Origin: CAZADH01 sp964483805
Lineage (GTDB): Bacteria > Muiribacteriota > Ozemobacteria > Ozemobacterales > Ozemobacteraceae
Assembly: GCA_964483805.1 (NCBI GenBank)
Contig: CAZADH010000143.1
Coordinates: 1-14,683 of the forward strand
Direction: 5' to 3'
Length of the DNA: 14,683 nucleotides
The position numbers and the translations under genes were made by a program. How positions within the stretch are numbered: the first letter of the stretch is position 1; each line of letters starts with the position of its first letter. Of the stretch, positions 6,717 through 13,143 are shown piece by piece. The notes beneath the pieces are model-generated. The model saw only the letters and a program-made list of their open reading frames with translations, was not told where the DNA came from and did not search any database.

Positions 6717-7577
6717 ATGACCACACTGTTGCCGGGCGCCAATAGCCGCAACGCGCTTCTGCTCACCGAGTTGCAGCGACTCGGTTTCGGGGTCCCCGCC
6801 GGGGGTTCCACCGCAGGTCAGGCTGCGGTCGGACTGGCCGACCTTGGTCTCGACGAACTGCAGATTTCCGATGACGCCCGCGGCAAGTTGAGCTGGGCCC
6901 GCGCTCAATTCGAGGTCAACTACCAAACGCTGCGTTCGATCAACGGTGCCAACGACCAGGAAACGGCCGAGGTCGGGTTCTCGTTGCAGGCCAGTTACGA
7001 GTTTCTGGCGCTGGCATCGGGGCGCAGAACCCCAGAAGCGCAACCCGCGACACCGGCGTCGTCGATGCCGGCTGCGCGTACCAACCCGGCGACTGCAACG
7101 GCCTCACCCACCCCGCCGACCACCGACCCGCTCGCCGACCTGCAAGACTACTTCTCGCCAGCGCGCACCGCCGAGCGAATCCTCGATGTCGCCCTGAGCT
7201 TCTTCGGCCTCAGCGAAGCGTTCAAGAAGGGTGGCAATACAGAAGATGCACGAAAGCAATACGCCGAGTTCATTGGTGGCGCAATCGACGAGGGCTTTCG
7301 TCAGGCGCGCCAGGTGCTGGGCGAGGTGCCCGAGTTCGTCGACACAGGGGTCAATGACACCCACCGTCGGGTGTTCGCCGGTCTCGATGCGTTTGTAACC
7401 GATGGTATTCCGGCCGCGAAGCAGGGCCCGGAGGGGGTTCTCGAGAAGATTGCCCGCTACCGCGGTGAGGCCGCGCGCTGGAACCAGGTCATCGTCGACC
7501 GGGCCACCGCTTACGATGCCGACGGTGCCGCCTCGTCGACAAACGACACGGGTTCGCGCATCTCGCAGAAGGTCTGA
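6717..7577 (+). CDS. DUF5610 domain protein
   Basis: 286 residues with no signal peptide or membrane helix, so probably cytoplasmic or exported by a non-Sec route. Residues 1-103 form a first unit ending in an amphipathic stretch (FEVNYQTLR, then FSLQASYEFLALASG). Residues about 104-140 are a Pro/Ala/Thr-rich linker. Residues about 143-240 match the DUF5610 pattern: YFSPARTAERILDVALSFFG, then FIGGAIDEGFRQARQVLGEVP and a helix with GLDAF. DUF5610 has no established function as far as I know. The start is certain from the ribosome binding site. The gene has its own likely promoter, so its co-regulation with the upstream sensor phosphatase is not implied. It is convergent with the large exported protein. 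Confidence 0.8.
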   Translation: MTTLLPGANSRNALLLTELQRLGFGVPAGGSTAGQAAVGLADLGLDELQISDDARGKLSWARAQFEVNYQTLRSINGANDQETAEVGFSLQASYEFLALASGRRTPEAQPATPASSMPAARTNPATATASPTPPTTDPLADLQDYFSPARTAERILDVALSFFGLSEAFKKGGNTEDARKQYAEFIGGAIDEGFRQARQVLGEVPEFVDTGVNDTHRRVFAGLDAFVTDGIPAAKQGPEGVLEKIARYRGEAARWNQVIVDRATAYDADGAASSTNDTGSRISQKV

Positions 7578-7604
7578 ACCACGGCCAACGCCCTCGCCGC
7601 TCAC

Positions 7605-7620
7605 CGGGGGCATCCCCCCG
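7605..7620. terminator. GC hairpin between convergent genes
   Basis: CGGGGG (7605-7610) pairs with CCCCCG (7615-7620) around a 4-base loop, 28 bases after the DUF5610 stop. There is no T-run after it, so an intrinsic terminator is only possible. A second imperfect stem (GCCCAC 7665-7670 with GTGGGC 7688-7693), followed by a T-richer stretch, lies closer to the convergent gene. Confidence 0.35.
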
Positions 7621-7731
7621 CCCGTGTTGCCGGATGCGCGGCCCCGACGCGGTTGCCCGGCGTGGCCCACCCACACCGGCGGCGGTTGTGGGCTGGCGTG
7701 CAGTTGTTTGTATTTACGTGTTTGCCGACGG

Positions 7732-10269
7732 TTACGGCGTCGCCGGCACCAATGCCTGCGGTGGCACCGGACTCGGACCGGTCAACTTGCGCACGGTTTC
7801 GGCGGCGCCCGGCATCGGTTGATCTGGGTCGAGGGGCGCGCAACCGTGCAGCGGATAGGCGAACCCGTTGACCGGAAAGATCTCGGGATCACCGGGGTCG
7901 ACGACCACGCGAATGCCCGCATCGTCACCGATCCGTTTCCATGACGTCACGACCTGCTGGATGTCGCGCTGCATCCGGTTCATGTCGTCGAGGGTCCGCG
8001 CCAGCTCGTCGAGCGGGAACTCATCGCACTGTTTCTGGTAACCGCGGGCCTCGTTGAGGAACAACGTGCTCGCCTTGCGCAGTTCTTCGGCCGGCGGATA
8101 GATCTCGCCCAACCAGTTCATCAGGGTCTGCCCCTTCTCGTTGAGAAACGCGCCCTCGGCGACAAACCGACGCAGGTCGGGGTTGGCAAACACCTGGTCG
8201 GTGTGTTGCGCTGCATCGAGACGGGTCTGGCCGTATTTCTTCATCAATACAGCCGTGTCGCGGTTGGCCTGCACGGTGTCTTCCATGAGGACGAACTCGG
8301 CAGCCTGAATCCCACAGGTGATCGGCAGCATCTGCAACGCCTGTTCGATGTCGGCGCGGAACCGCGTGACCGCTGATTTGCCGGTCTTTTCGGCCCGCAG
8401 ATCGGCCCAACGCCACCCGAATGCTTTCTCACAGGCCGAGAAGACATCGGCACACGCTGCCTCCGGATCGCGCTCGTACGCGTCGGCGAGGTCGCGCAAG
8501 GCAGTCACGCGCGCCTGCATGGTCTCGTAACCGTCGGGGGCCGACCTGAATTTCTCGAGACGGTCACGCATCTCTTTGTATTTCTCTCGTATTGACGACT
8601 GCGCCGCCTTGGCGAGCAAGCGCATGACCACCATCTCCTTCTGGCCGATGACCATCGCATCGGCGTCGAGGGCCTCGGCCAGCAGCGACTGCGTGAACTT
8701 GTCGCCATCGATTCCGATCAGCGGCAGATAGTTGAACGGGGCCTGTTCGATACGCAATGAAATCGTGTCGAAAATGCCACCCCGAGCGCGTTTGAGCAAT
8801 TGGAAGTTCTGATACTTCTTGACCAGGTAGAAGTCGGGATTGAACCAGTGGCGCGGCCAGTTATGCTCGCGAATCTCGCGGTTGTATTCGCGCGACTGCA
8901 GCTTGTTGCCGGCCCATGAGATGTAGGTCATCGGATTCACCGCCGCCATCACCTTGCCGAAGAACCCGCGCTTTTTCTTGGCATCGGTCTCTTTTTCGGT
9001 CGGCTTCCACGACATGAAATCGGCCTTCATGTGCCACAGGTCACACAGTTTCGCGAACTCGAGATCGGGCATGGTGAAGTCGCCCTTGGCGTAGTAACTC
9101 ATGACCACGCCCTGCTTCTCGAGGCTTTCCCAGATGCGTTTGCCGCGATCGAAGTCCTTCTGTTCCTGTTCTGTCTTGGGCTGTTGTGTGGCCAGCAGAT
9201 CTCGGAAATCCCGCTCAGCCAGCAGCAATGAGGCGCATTTTTCTTCGGGGCGCAGTGCTTCGCGATTGTCGTAGAACGACTTGAACGTCAGATCCTGTTC
9301 GTGCAGGAACCAATACGAGTTCCGGTACGCGTCGCGCCACCGTCGTTGGTATTTTCCCAATAGGTCACCGACAAACGTGACCAGACCCCAGATGACCAGG
9401 CCGACCTGTAGGATCTGCCCCACCGGCGGCGGACAGAACATGGCCACGAGCCAAAGCGCACCGAAGGTGCAGTTCACGATGGTCTTGACGGTGTCGTACG
9501 ACGTCGCGAGGTGAATGACCGACAGGGTCAGCGAGATGACCGACAGCCCGATACCGATCGTGCGTGCAACCCCCTGGCCGTTGGTCAGTGCGGTCTGGGT
9601 ATCCGCCCCGCCCGGCACCTTGCTGCGGACCCACTGGAAATAGGCTTGACCACCCTTGGCCGGATTGGTCTTGTCGACCCACTTGGTGGGCGTGCCGATG
9701 AAGTCGACGGCCTGCAAGAAGCGGTTCCGCTCGACCGCGGCGTTCAGGCGGGCGAAGTTGCGAGTCAATGCGGCAAACAGGTTCTCGCCCCAGGTGCCGA
9801 AATGCGTGTTGCCCAAAAATGCAAACGCGTTCGAGCAGACGTTCGAGATCCAGACGACCTTGTCGACATACCCGGAGATGTCGTCAGCGCCAAACTTTTT
9901 CACGGCGCCGCCGATGTCTTTGGCAGTCTTGAGCGCCGAGTAGAAACCGAAGACGTCTTGGCTGCCCTCGTCCATGGTGCCGTAGGCCGAGTTCATGGTC
10001 ATGCACCAGTTCGCCCAGGCGCGATCGCCACGCTGCGCCTCGGTCGACCCCTGGCGAACTTCGAGCGCCGCCAAAAGGTATTTGACCGGTTTCACCAATT
10101 CGGCATCGGGAATGAGAGCGTCGGTGGTGTGACTCTGGGTCATCGGCGCCGGCAATGCGACCGGCGGCGGAGCGGCGTCCTCGTCGGCCTGCGCATACAG
10201 CTCGACCGCCAAGGGTTGAATCGCCAGCCAGAGTGAGAGAATCACACAGAGAAAACGTCGACGTCGCAT
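7732..10269 (-). CDS. Large exported protein of unknown function with central membrane segments
   Basis: 845 residues, family not recognised. ATG at 10269 is chosen because AGGAGG lies 7 bases upstream. A Sec signal peptide follows at once: four Arg, a hydrophobic core to about residue 22, and a likely cut after ELYAQA (residue 28). Residues 29-55 are acidic and Pro-rich. An N-terminal region (55-232, with Trp- and Cys-containing helices) precedes a hydrophobic block at about 233-303 with two or three possible membrane helices. A long mostly helical charged region follows (305-800), including KKKRGFFGKV and a Trp/Tyr-rich stretch near 466-485. The C-terminal 45 residues are Pro-rich. About a dozen cysteines are present. 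No enzyme motif, repeat or binding loop was recognised. It is monocistronic, divergent from the GT-C/acyltransferase pair. It could be an envelope-anchored structural or toxin-like protein, but nothing in the sequence decides this. Confidence 0.8.
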   Translation of the reverse strand: MRRRRFLCVILSLWLAIQPLAVELYAQADEDAAPPPVALPAPMTQSHTTDALIPDAELVKPVKYLLAALEVRQGSTEAQRGDRAWANWCMTMNSAYGTMDEGSQDVFGFYSALKTAKDIGGAVKKFGADDISGYVDKVVWISNVCSNAFAFLGNTHFGTWGENLFAALTRNFARLNAAVERNRFLQAVDFIGTPTKWVDKTNPAKGGQAYFQWVRSKVPGGADTQTALTNGQGVARTIGIGLSVISLTLSVIHLATSYDTVKTIVNCTFGALWLVAMFCPPPVGQILQVGLVIWGLVTFVGDLLGKYQRRWRDAYRNSYWFLHEQDLTFKSFYDNREALRPEEKCASLLLAERDFRDLLATQQPKTEQEQKDFDRGKRIWESLEKQGVVMSYYAKGDFTMPDLEFAKLCDLWHMKADFMSWKPTEKETDAKKKRGFFGKVMAAVNPMTYISWAGNKLQSREYNREIREHNWPRHWFNPDFYLVKKYQNFQLLKRARGGIFDTISLRIEQAPFNYLPLIGIDGDKFTQSLLAEALDADAMVIGQKEMVVMRLLAKAAQSSIREKYKEMRDRLEKFRSAPDGYETMQARVTALRDLADAYERDPEAACADVFSACEKAFGWRWADLRAEKTGKSAVTRFRADIEQALQMLPITCGIQAAEFVLMEDTVQANRDTAVLMKKYGQTRLDAAQHTDQVFANPDLRRFVAEGAFLNEKGQTLMNWLGEIYPPAEELRKASTLFLNEARGYQKQCDEFPLDELARTLDDMNRMQRDIQQVVTSWKRIGDDAGIRVVVDPGDPEIFPVNGFAYPLHGCAPLDPDQPMPGAAETVRKLTGPSPVPPQALVPATP

Positions 10270-10276
10270 GCACCTG

Positions 10277-10282
10277 CCTCCT
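10277..10282 (-). promoter_or_regulatory. Ribosome binding site deciding the start of the 845-residue protein
   Basis: AGGAGG on the minus strand, 7 bases from ATG 10269. It places the signal peptide at the extreme N-terminus and rules out the longer frame starting at 10362. Confidence 0.85.
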
Positions 10283-10360
10283 GCCCGCATTTGCCCGCAC
10301 CTGCGGCCGCTAATAACCAATACCCCTTCCGCCCACGTTTGTTTTTTGGGCTCGCTGTTC

Positions 10361-10390
10361 ATTCTGCCCTGTTCCGCTGCCTGGGGTCAA
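10361..10390 (-). promoter_or_regulatory. Likely promoter of the 845-residue protein
   Basis: On the minus strand TTGACC (10390-10385, 5 of 6) and CAGAAT (10366-10361, 4 of 6) are 18 bases apart. The leader would be about 85 bases. The divergent gap 10270-10556 shows no gene that I can support. Confidence 0.4.
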
Positions 10391-10459
10391 TCCGTGCGAT
10401 TGCCGTCGCCTCCTGCCGTTGCGGGTGGTCGTTGTCCACCAGCCGGCCAAGGCAGACCA

Positions 10460-10488
10460 TTGCAATTGCGCCGGTGCTGTGTTGATAT
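10460..10488 (+). promoter_or_regulatory. Weak candidate promoter of the GT-C/acyltransferase operon
   Basis: TTGCAA (10460-10465) and TGATAT (10483-10488) are 17 bases apart, about 70 bases before the GTG start. The -10 match is poor (3 of 6). Spacing and position are the only support. Confidence 0.22.
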
Positions 10489-10556
10489 GTTGCGACGCGA
10501 CCGCCAGTCCGGCTCGGGTGTGTCGGTCGTGGCATCCGAAGGGTGGGGGACCACGA

Positions 10557-11897
10557 GTGAACCGCAATAACCGTCTGTTGCTGATGGCGACGCTCGGTGT
10601 GCTCATCGGGGCGATGATGTTTCTGACCACGCTGCGTGCCGCGCATCGGCATCGGTGCCACGATCACCTGCACTTTCAGATACTCACTTCGGAATGCATG
10701 CAACAGACACTGTCGGTCATCGATTTGCGCGAGAACCCCGTTTCCGCGTTCTGGTATCTCCACATCCAACCGCCGGGGTTCGACCTGATCCGGGCGGCGT
10801 TGGTCGCGGCCTCATCGGCAAAAGAATGGGGCGGGCTGATGCGCGACGTCGACGAAGGGCTTTATAATGTATTTACTATCTTCTATGGACTGGGCGCCGC
10901 GCTCCTGTTTTATTGGGTGTGGTCGATGACCCGGCCCGCCCTGGCCGCCCCGGTCGCGTTCTTGTTCGCCGTGCATCCGGCAACCTTGTATTATGCGACC
11001 TTTCTCGACGGGGTGTTCGTCTCGTCGATCCTGATTCTGTTCTTTTTCGTGGTCTTGTGGTGGTGCATCGCGCACCGTTGTTACACCCACGTGCTTGCCC
11101 TGGCCACCCTTGCCTTGTTCTTCTTCCGGTCGAACTTTCAGTGGCCGTTTCTCGTGGTCGTGGCCGCGTCGCTCTGGTTGGCACGCATCCCGTCGGCAGT
11201 GGGGCGGTTTCTCAAAGTGACGGTGCCGGTCGTGATGTTGTATCTGCTGAAGCAATACATTGTGTTCGGTCTGACCTTGACCACGTCGTTCTCCGGTCTG
11301 TCGATGTCGCACACCGTGCATCTGTTCCCTGACTACGGGGCAAATCCGCATCTCGACAACCCCCGCTACGACACCCAGGATCTGCCGCCGGTGGTCAAGC
11401 GACGACGCAAGGCCGATCAGGCGCCGAACCTGAATCACGTCTCGTATCTTCGCTACAACCGCGAACTTCTTGCCTCGGCATCGGCGAAGCTGCGCGAGGA
11501 TGGCTGGCGCAGCCAATGCAACCGGTATTGGGAAAACATGGTCCTGTTCTTTCTGCCGTCCAGTCTCTATTCGCAACATGTGATCGTCGACGTGCTGCCG
11601 TGGCGCGGGTGGTTCGACTTCGCCTTCTCGGAGGGCCGGCTCGTGGTATTGCTGCTGTCGGCAGCGTTCATCTGGTTCGCCTTGCGTCGGCGCGAAGGGT
11701 TGCGTGCCGGACTGGCCCTGGGATTGCCGGCGGCCTTTGTCTTCGCCACCTGCATCCTGTTCGATCGCGGGGAGACGTTGCGCTTCAAGTGGTTGCTCGA
11801 ACCGGTTTTCCTCGTCTTCATCGTGCACCAGTATCATGCTGTCTGGAAGACCGGCGCAAAACCCCCGACAACGCCCGCGTTGAAGATAACCCCATGA
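10557..11897 (+). CDS. Polytopic membrane protein, GT-C glycosyltransferase-like
   Basis: 446 residues from GTG 10557, with a G-rich ribosome binding site (GGGGGA) about 8 bases upstream. The longer frame from 10419 adds a Cys-rich leader without the look of a real N-terminus. Helix 1 is at about 7-26. An extracytoplasmic loop carries acidic and His residues (CHDHLHF at 34-40) and HIQPPGFDLI at 69-78, which resembles the first-loop Asp and the H-x-PP motif of PMT_2/ArnT-type enzymes. Eight or so further helices follow (about 105-122, 130-170, 177-208, 219-240, 362-376, 386-401, 411-424). The end has GETLRFKWLLEPVFL, like the E-x-x-R-F...P ending of that superfamily. It would transfer a sugar from a lipid-phosphate donor on the periplasmic face. 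The family is inferred and no donor or acceptor can be named. It overlaps the next gene by 4 bases. Confidence 0.6.
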   Translation: MNRNNRLLLMATLGVLIGAMMFLTTLRAAHRHRCHDHLHFQILTSECMQQTLSVIDLRENPVSAFWYLHIQPPGFDLIRAALVAASSAKEWGGLMRDVDEGLYNVFTIFYGLGAALLFYWVWSMTRPALAAPVAFLFAVHPATLYYATFLDGVFVSSILILFFFVVLWWCIAHRCYTHVLALATLALFFFRSNFQWPFLVVVAASLWLARIPSAVGRFLKVTVPVVMLYLLKQYIVFGLTLTTSFSGLSMSHTVHLFPDYGANPHLDNPRYDTQDLPPVVKRRRKADQAPNLNHVSYLRYNRELLASASAKLREDGWRSQCNRYWENMVLFFLPSSLYSQHVIVDVLPWRGWFDFAFSEGRLVVLLLSAAFIWFALRRREGLRAGLALGLPAAFVFATCILFDRGETLRFKWLLEPVFLVFIVHQYHAVWKTGAKPPTTPALKITP

Positions 11898-13123
11898 GCG
11901 ATCGCGAAGTGACACCAGGCACCACCGCAGTCATCGCGCCATCGGCCGCTTCGTCCTCCGACGCGGGACCAGGTCCCACCCGGTCGGTTCAGCCGGTCCC
12001 GGCCGTCGAGCGCCTGCCGGTTCTCGACGGCATTCGCGGTTGCGCCATCCTCATGGTCATCGTCTGGCATTACGGCCACTGCCTGATCGTCTCGACCGCG
12101 AACCTGCCTCCAGCACACTGGGCCTACAAACTGATGTCGTGGTTCAACATTTGCTGGTCGGGCGTCGATCTGTTCTTTGTGTTGTCGGGCTATCTCATCG
12201 GCGGCATCCTCATCGACAACCGTGATGCGACCAATTTCTTCCGCATCTTCTACATCCGTCGGATTCTTCGCATATTTCCTGTGTATTACGCTTCGGTGCT
12301 CCTGTTTCTCGTGGTCGGCGCCCTCGGCCTGCCCGCAACGTACGATTTTCTCTTCAAGAACCCTCTGCCCACCTGGTCGTATCTGACCTTCACCCAGAAC
12401 CTGACCATGGCCTACTCCACGAGTTTCGGCCCGACCTGGCTCGACGTCACCTGGTCGCTGGCGATCGAAGAACAGTTCTATCTGATCATCCCATTCGTCG
12501 TCTGGTTCTTCTCGCGTAGTACATTGTATTCCATTGCCGCGGCCATCGTTCTGCTTGCCCCGCTGGCGCGCATGCTGTGGCCGGGCTTTGGTTCATTCGT
12601 CGGCCTGCCGTTCCGGGCCGACGCCCTGATGCTGGGCGTGTTGCTCGCCTGTGCCGTGCGCCATCCGGCGTTTCAGCGGTTCTGCCGCAATCATCGGCGC
12701 GCGGTCTTTGCCACATGGGCGTCGCTGCTCGCTGGGGTCGCCGTGATGATTCTGCGCAACGGTGGCAACTTCGGAGCGCTGAGTTTTACCTGGCTGGCAG
12801 CAACCTACGGCGGGTTGATCCTGATCGGCGTCACCTATACCGACAGTTGGGTGGCGTGGTTGGTCCAATGCCGCTTTCTGGTCTGGCTGGGCCAACTGTC
12901 ATACTTTGTATATATGGCCCATCAAGTCGTCTGCGGGCTGCTTTTTGCCACCTTCGCCGGCAAACCACCCGGAATCAACTGCGCCAACGACGCAGCGATC
13001 ACCGTCGCCGCCCTCGCCCTGACGCTGGCCGGCGCCGAGCTGTCGTACCGCTTCTTCGAGAAACCGATTCTCGGGTGGGGGCGACGGCATGTTTACCTGA
13101 AACCGACCGCGCCCACACCCTGA
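11894..13123 (+). CDS. Acyltransferase-3 (OafA/OafB-like) membrane O-acyltransferase
   Basis: 409 residues. The start ATG 11894 overlaps the stop of the GT-C-like gene (ATGA), so translation is probably coupled. A 40-residue Ser/Thr/Ala/Pro-rich tail precedes the acyltransferase-3 core. Core motifs: LPVLDGIRG at 41-49, with Arg48 and His59 forming the R-x10-H pattern of the catalytic His; VDLFFVLSGYLIGG at 91-104; FYIRRILRIFPVYY at 119-132; and TWSLAIEEQFYLIIP at 186-200. About ten helices are visible. Enzymes of this family O-acylate exported sugars (lipopolysaccharide O-antigen, capsule, glucans). Paired with a GT-C-like protein, it probably modifies the same glycan. The acyl group is not known. 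There is no C-terminal SGNH domain. Confidence 0.92.
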   Translation: MSDREVTPGTTAVIAPSAASSSDAGPGPTRSVQPVPAVERLPVLDGIRGCAILMVIVWHYGHCLIVSTANLPPAHWAYKLMSWFNICWSGVDLFFVLSGYLIGGILIDNRDATNFFRIFYIRRILRIFPVYYASVLLFLVVGALGLPATYDFLFKNPLPTWSYLTFTQNLTMAYSTSFGPTWLDVTWSLAIEEQFYLIIPFVVWFFSRSTLYSIAAAIVLLAPLARMLWPGFGSFVGLPFRADALMLGVLLACAVRHPAFQRFCRNHRRAVFATWASLLAGVAVMILRNGGNFGALSFTWLAATYGGLILIGVTYTDSWVAWLVQCRFLVWLGQLSYFVYMAHQVVCGLLFATFAGKPPGINCANDAAITVAALALTLAGAELSYRFFEKPILGWGRRHVYLKPTAPTP

Positions 13124-13127
13124 TGCA

Positions 13128-13142
13128 TCGGCGGCTTGCCGA
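13128..13142. terminator. Small hairpin in a 20-base convergent gap
   Basis: TCGGC (13128-13132) pairs with GCCGA (13138-13142) around a 5-base loop, filling most of the gap between the acyltransferase stop and the stop of the chemotaxis receptor. It is too weak and lacks T-runs, so a bidirectional terminator is only possible. Confidence 0.22.
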
Positions 13143-13143
13143 C

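Noticed and set aside
10268..10570. Plus-strand frame of 100 residues in the divergent gap with a hydrophobic stretch
   Set aside because: No ribosome binding site, Cys/Pro/Arg-rich text, and it overlaps the ribosome binding site and promoter of the minus-strand gene and the start of the next gene.
10863..10868. TATAAT as an internal promoter
   Set aside because: No -35-like box at a proper distance. It is explained by Tyr-Asn codons. Kept only as part of the AT-island observation.
10812..11915. Minus-strand frame of 367 residues
   Set aside because: His/Arg/Glu/Gln-rich shadow of the GT-C-like membrane gene, a typical antisense composition for hydrophobic coding DNA.
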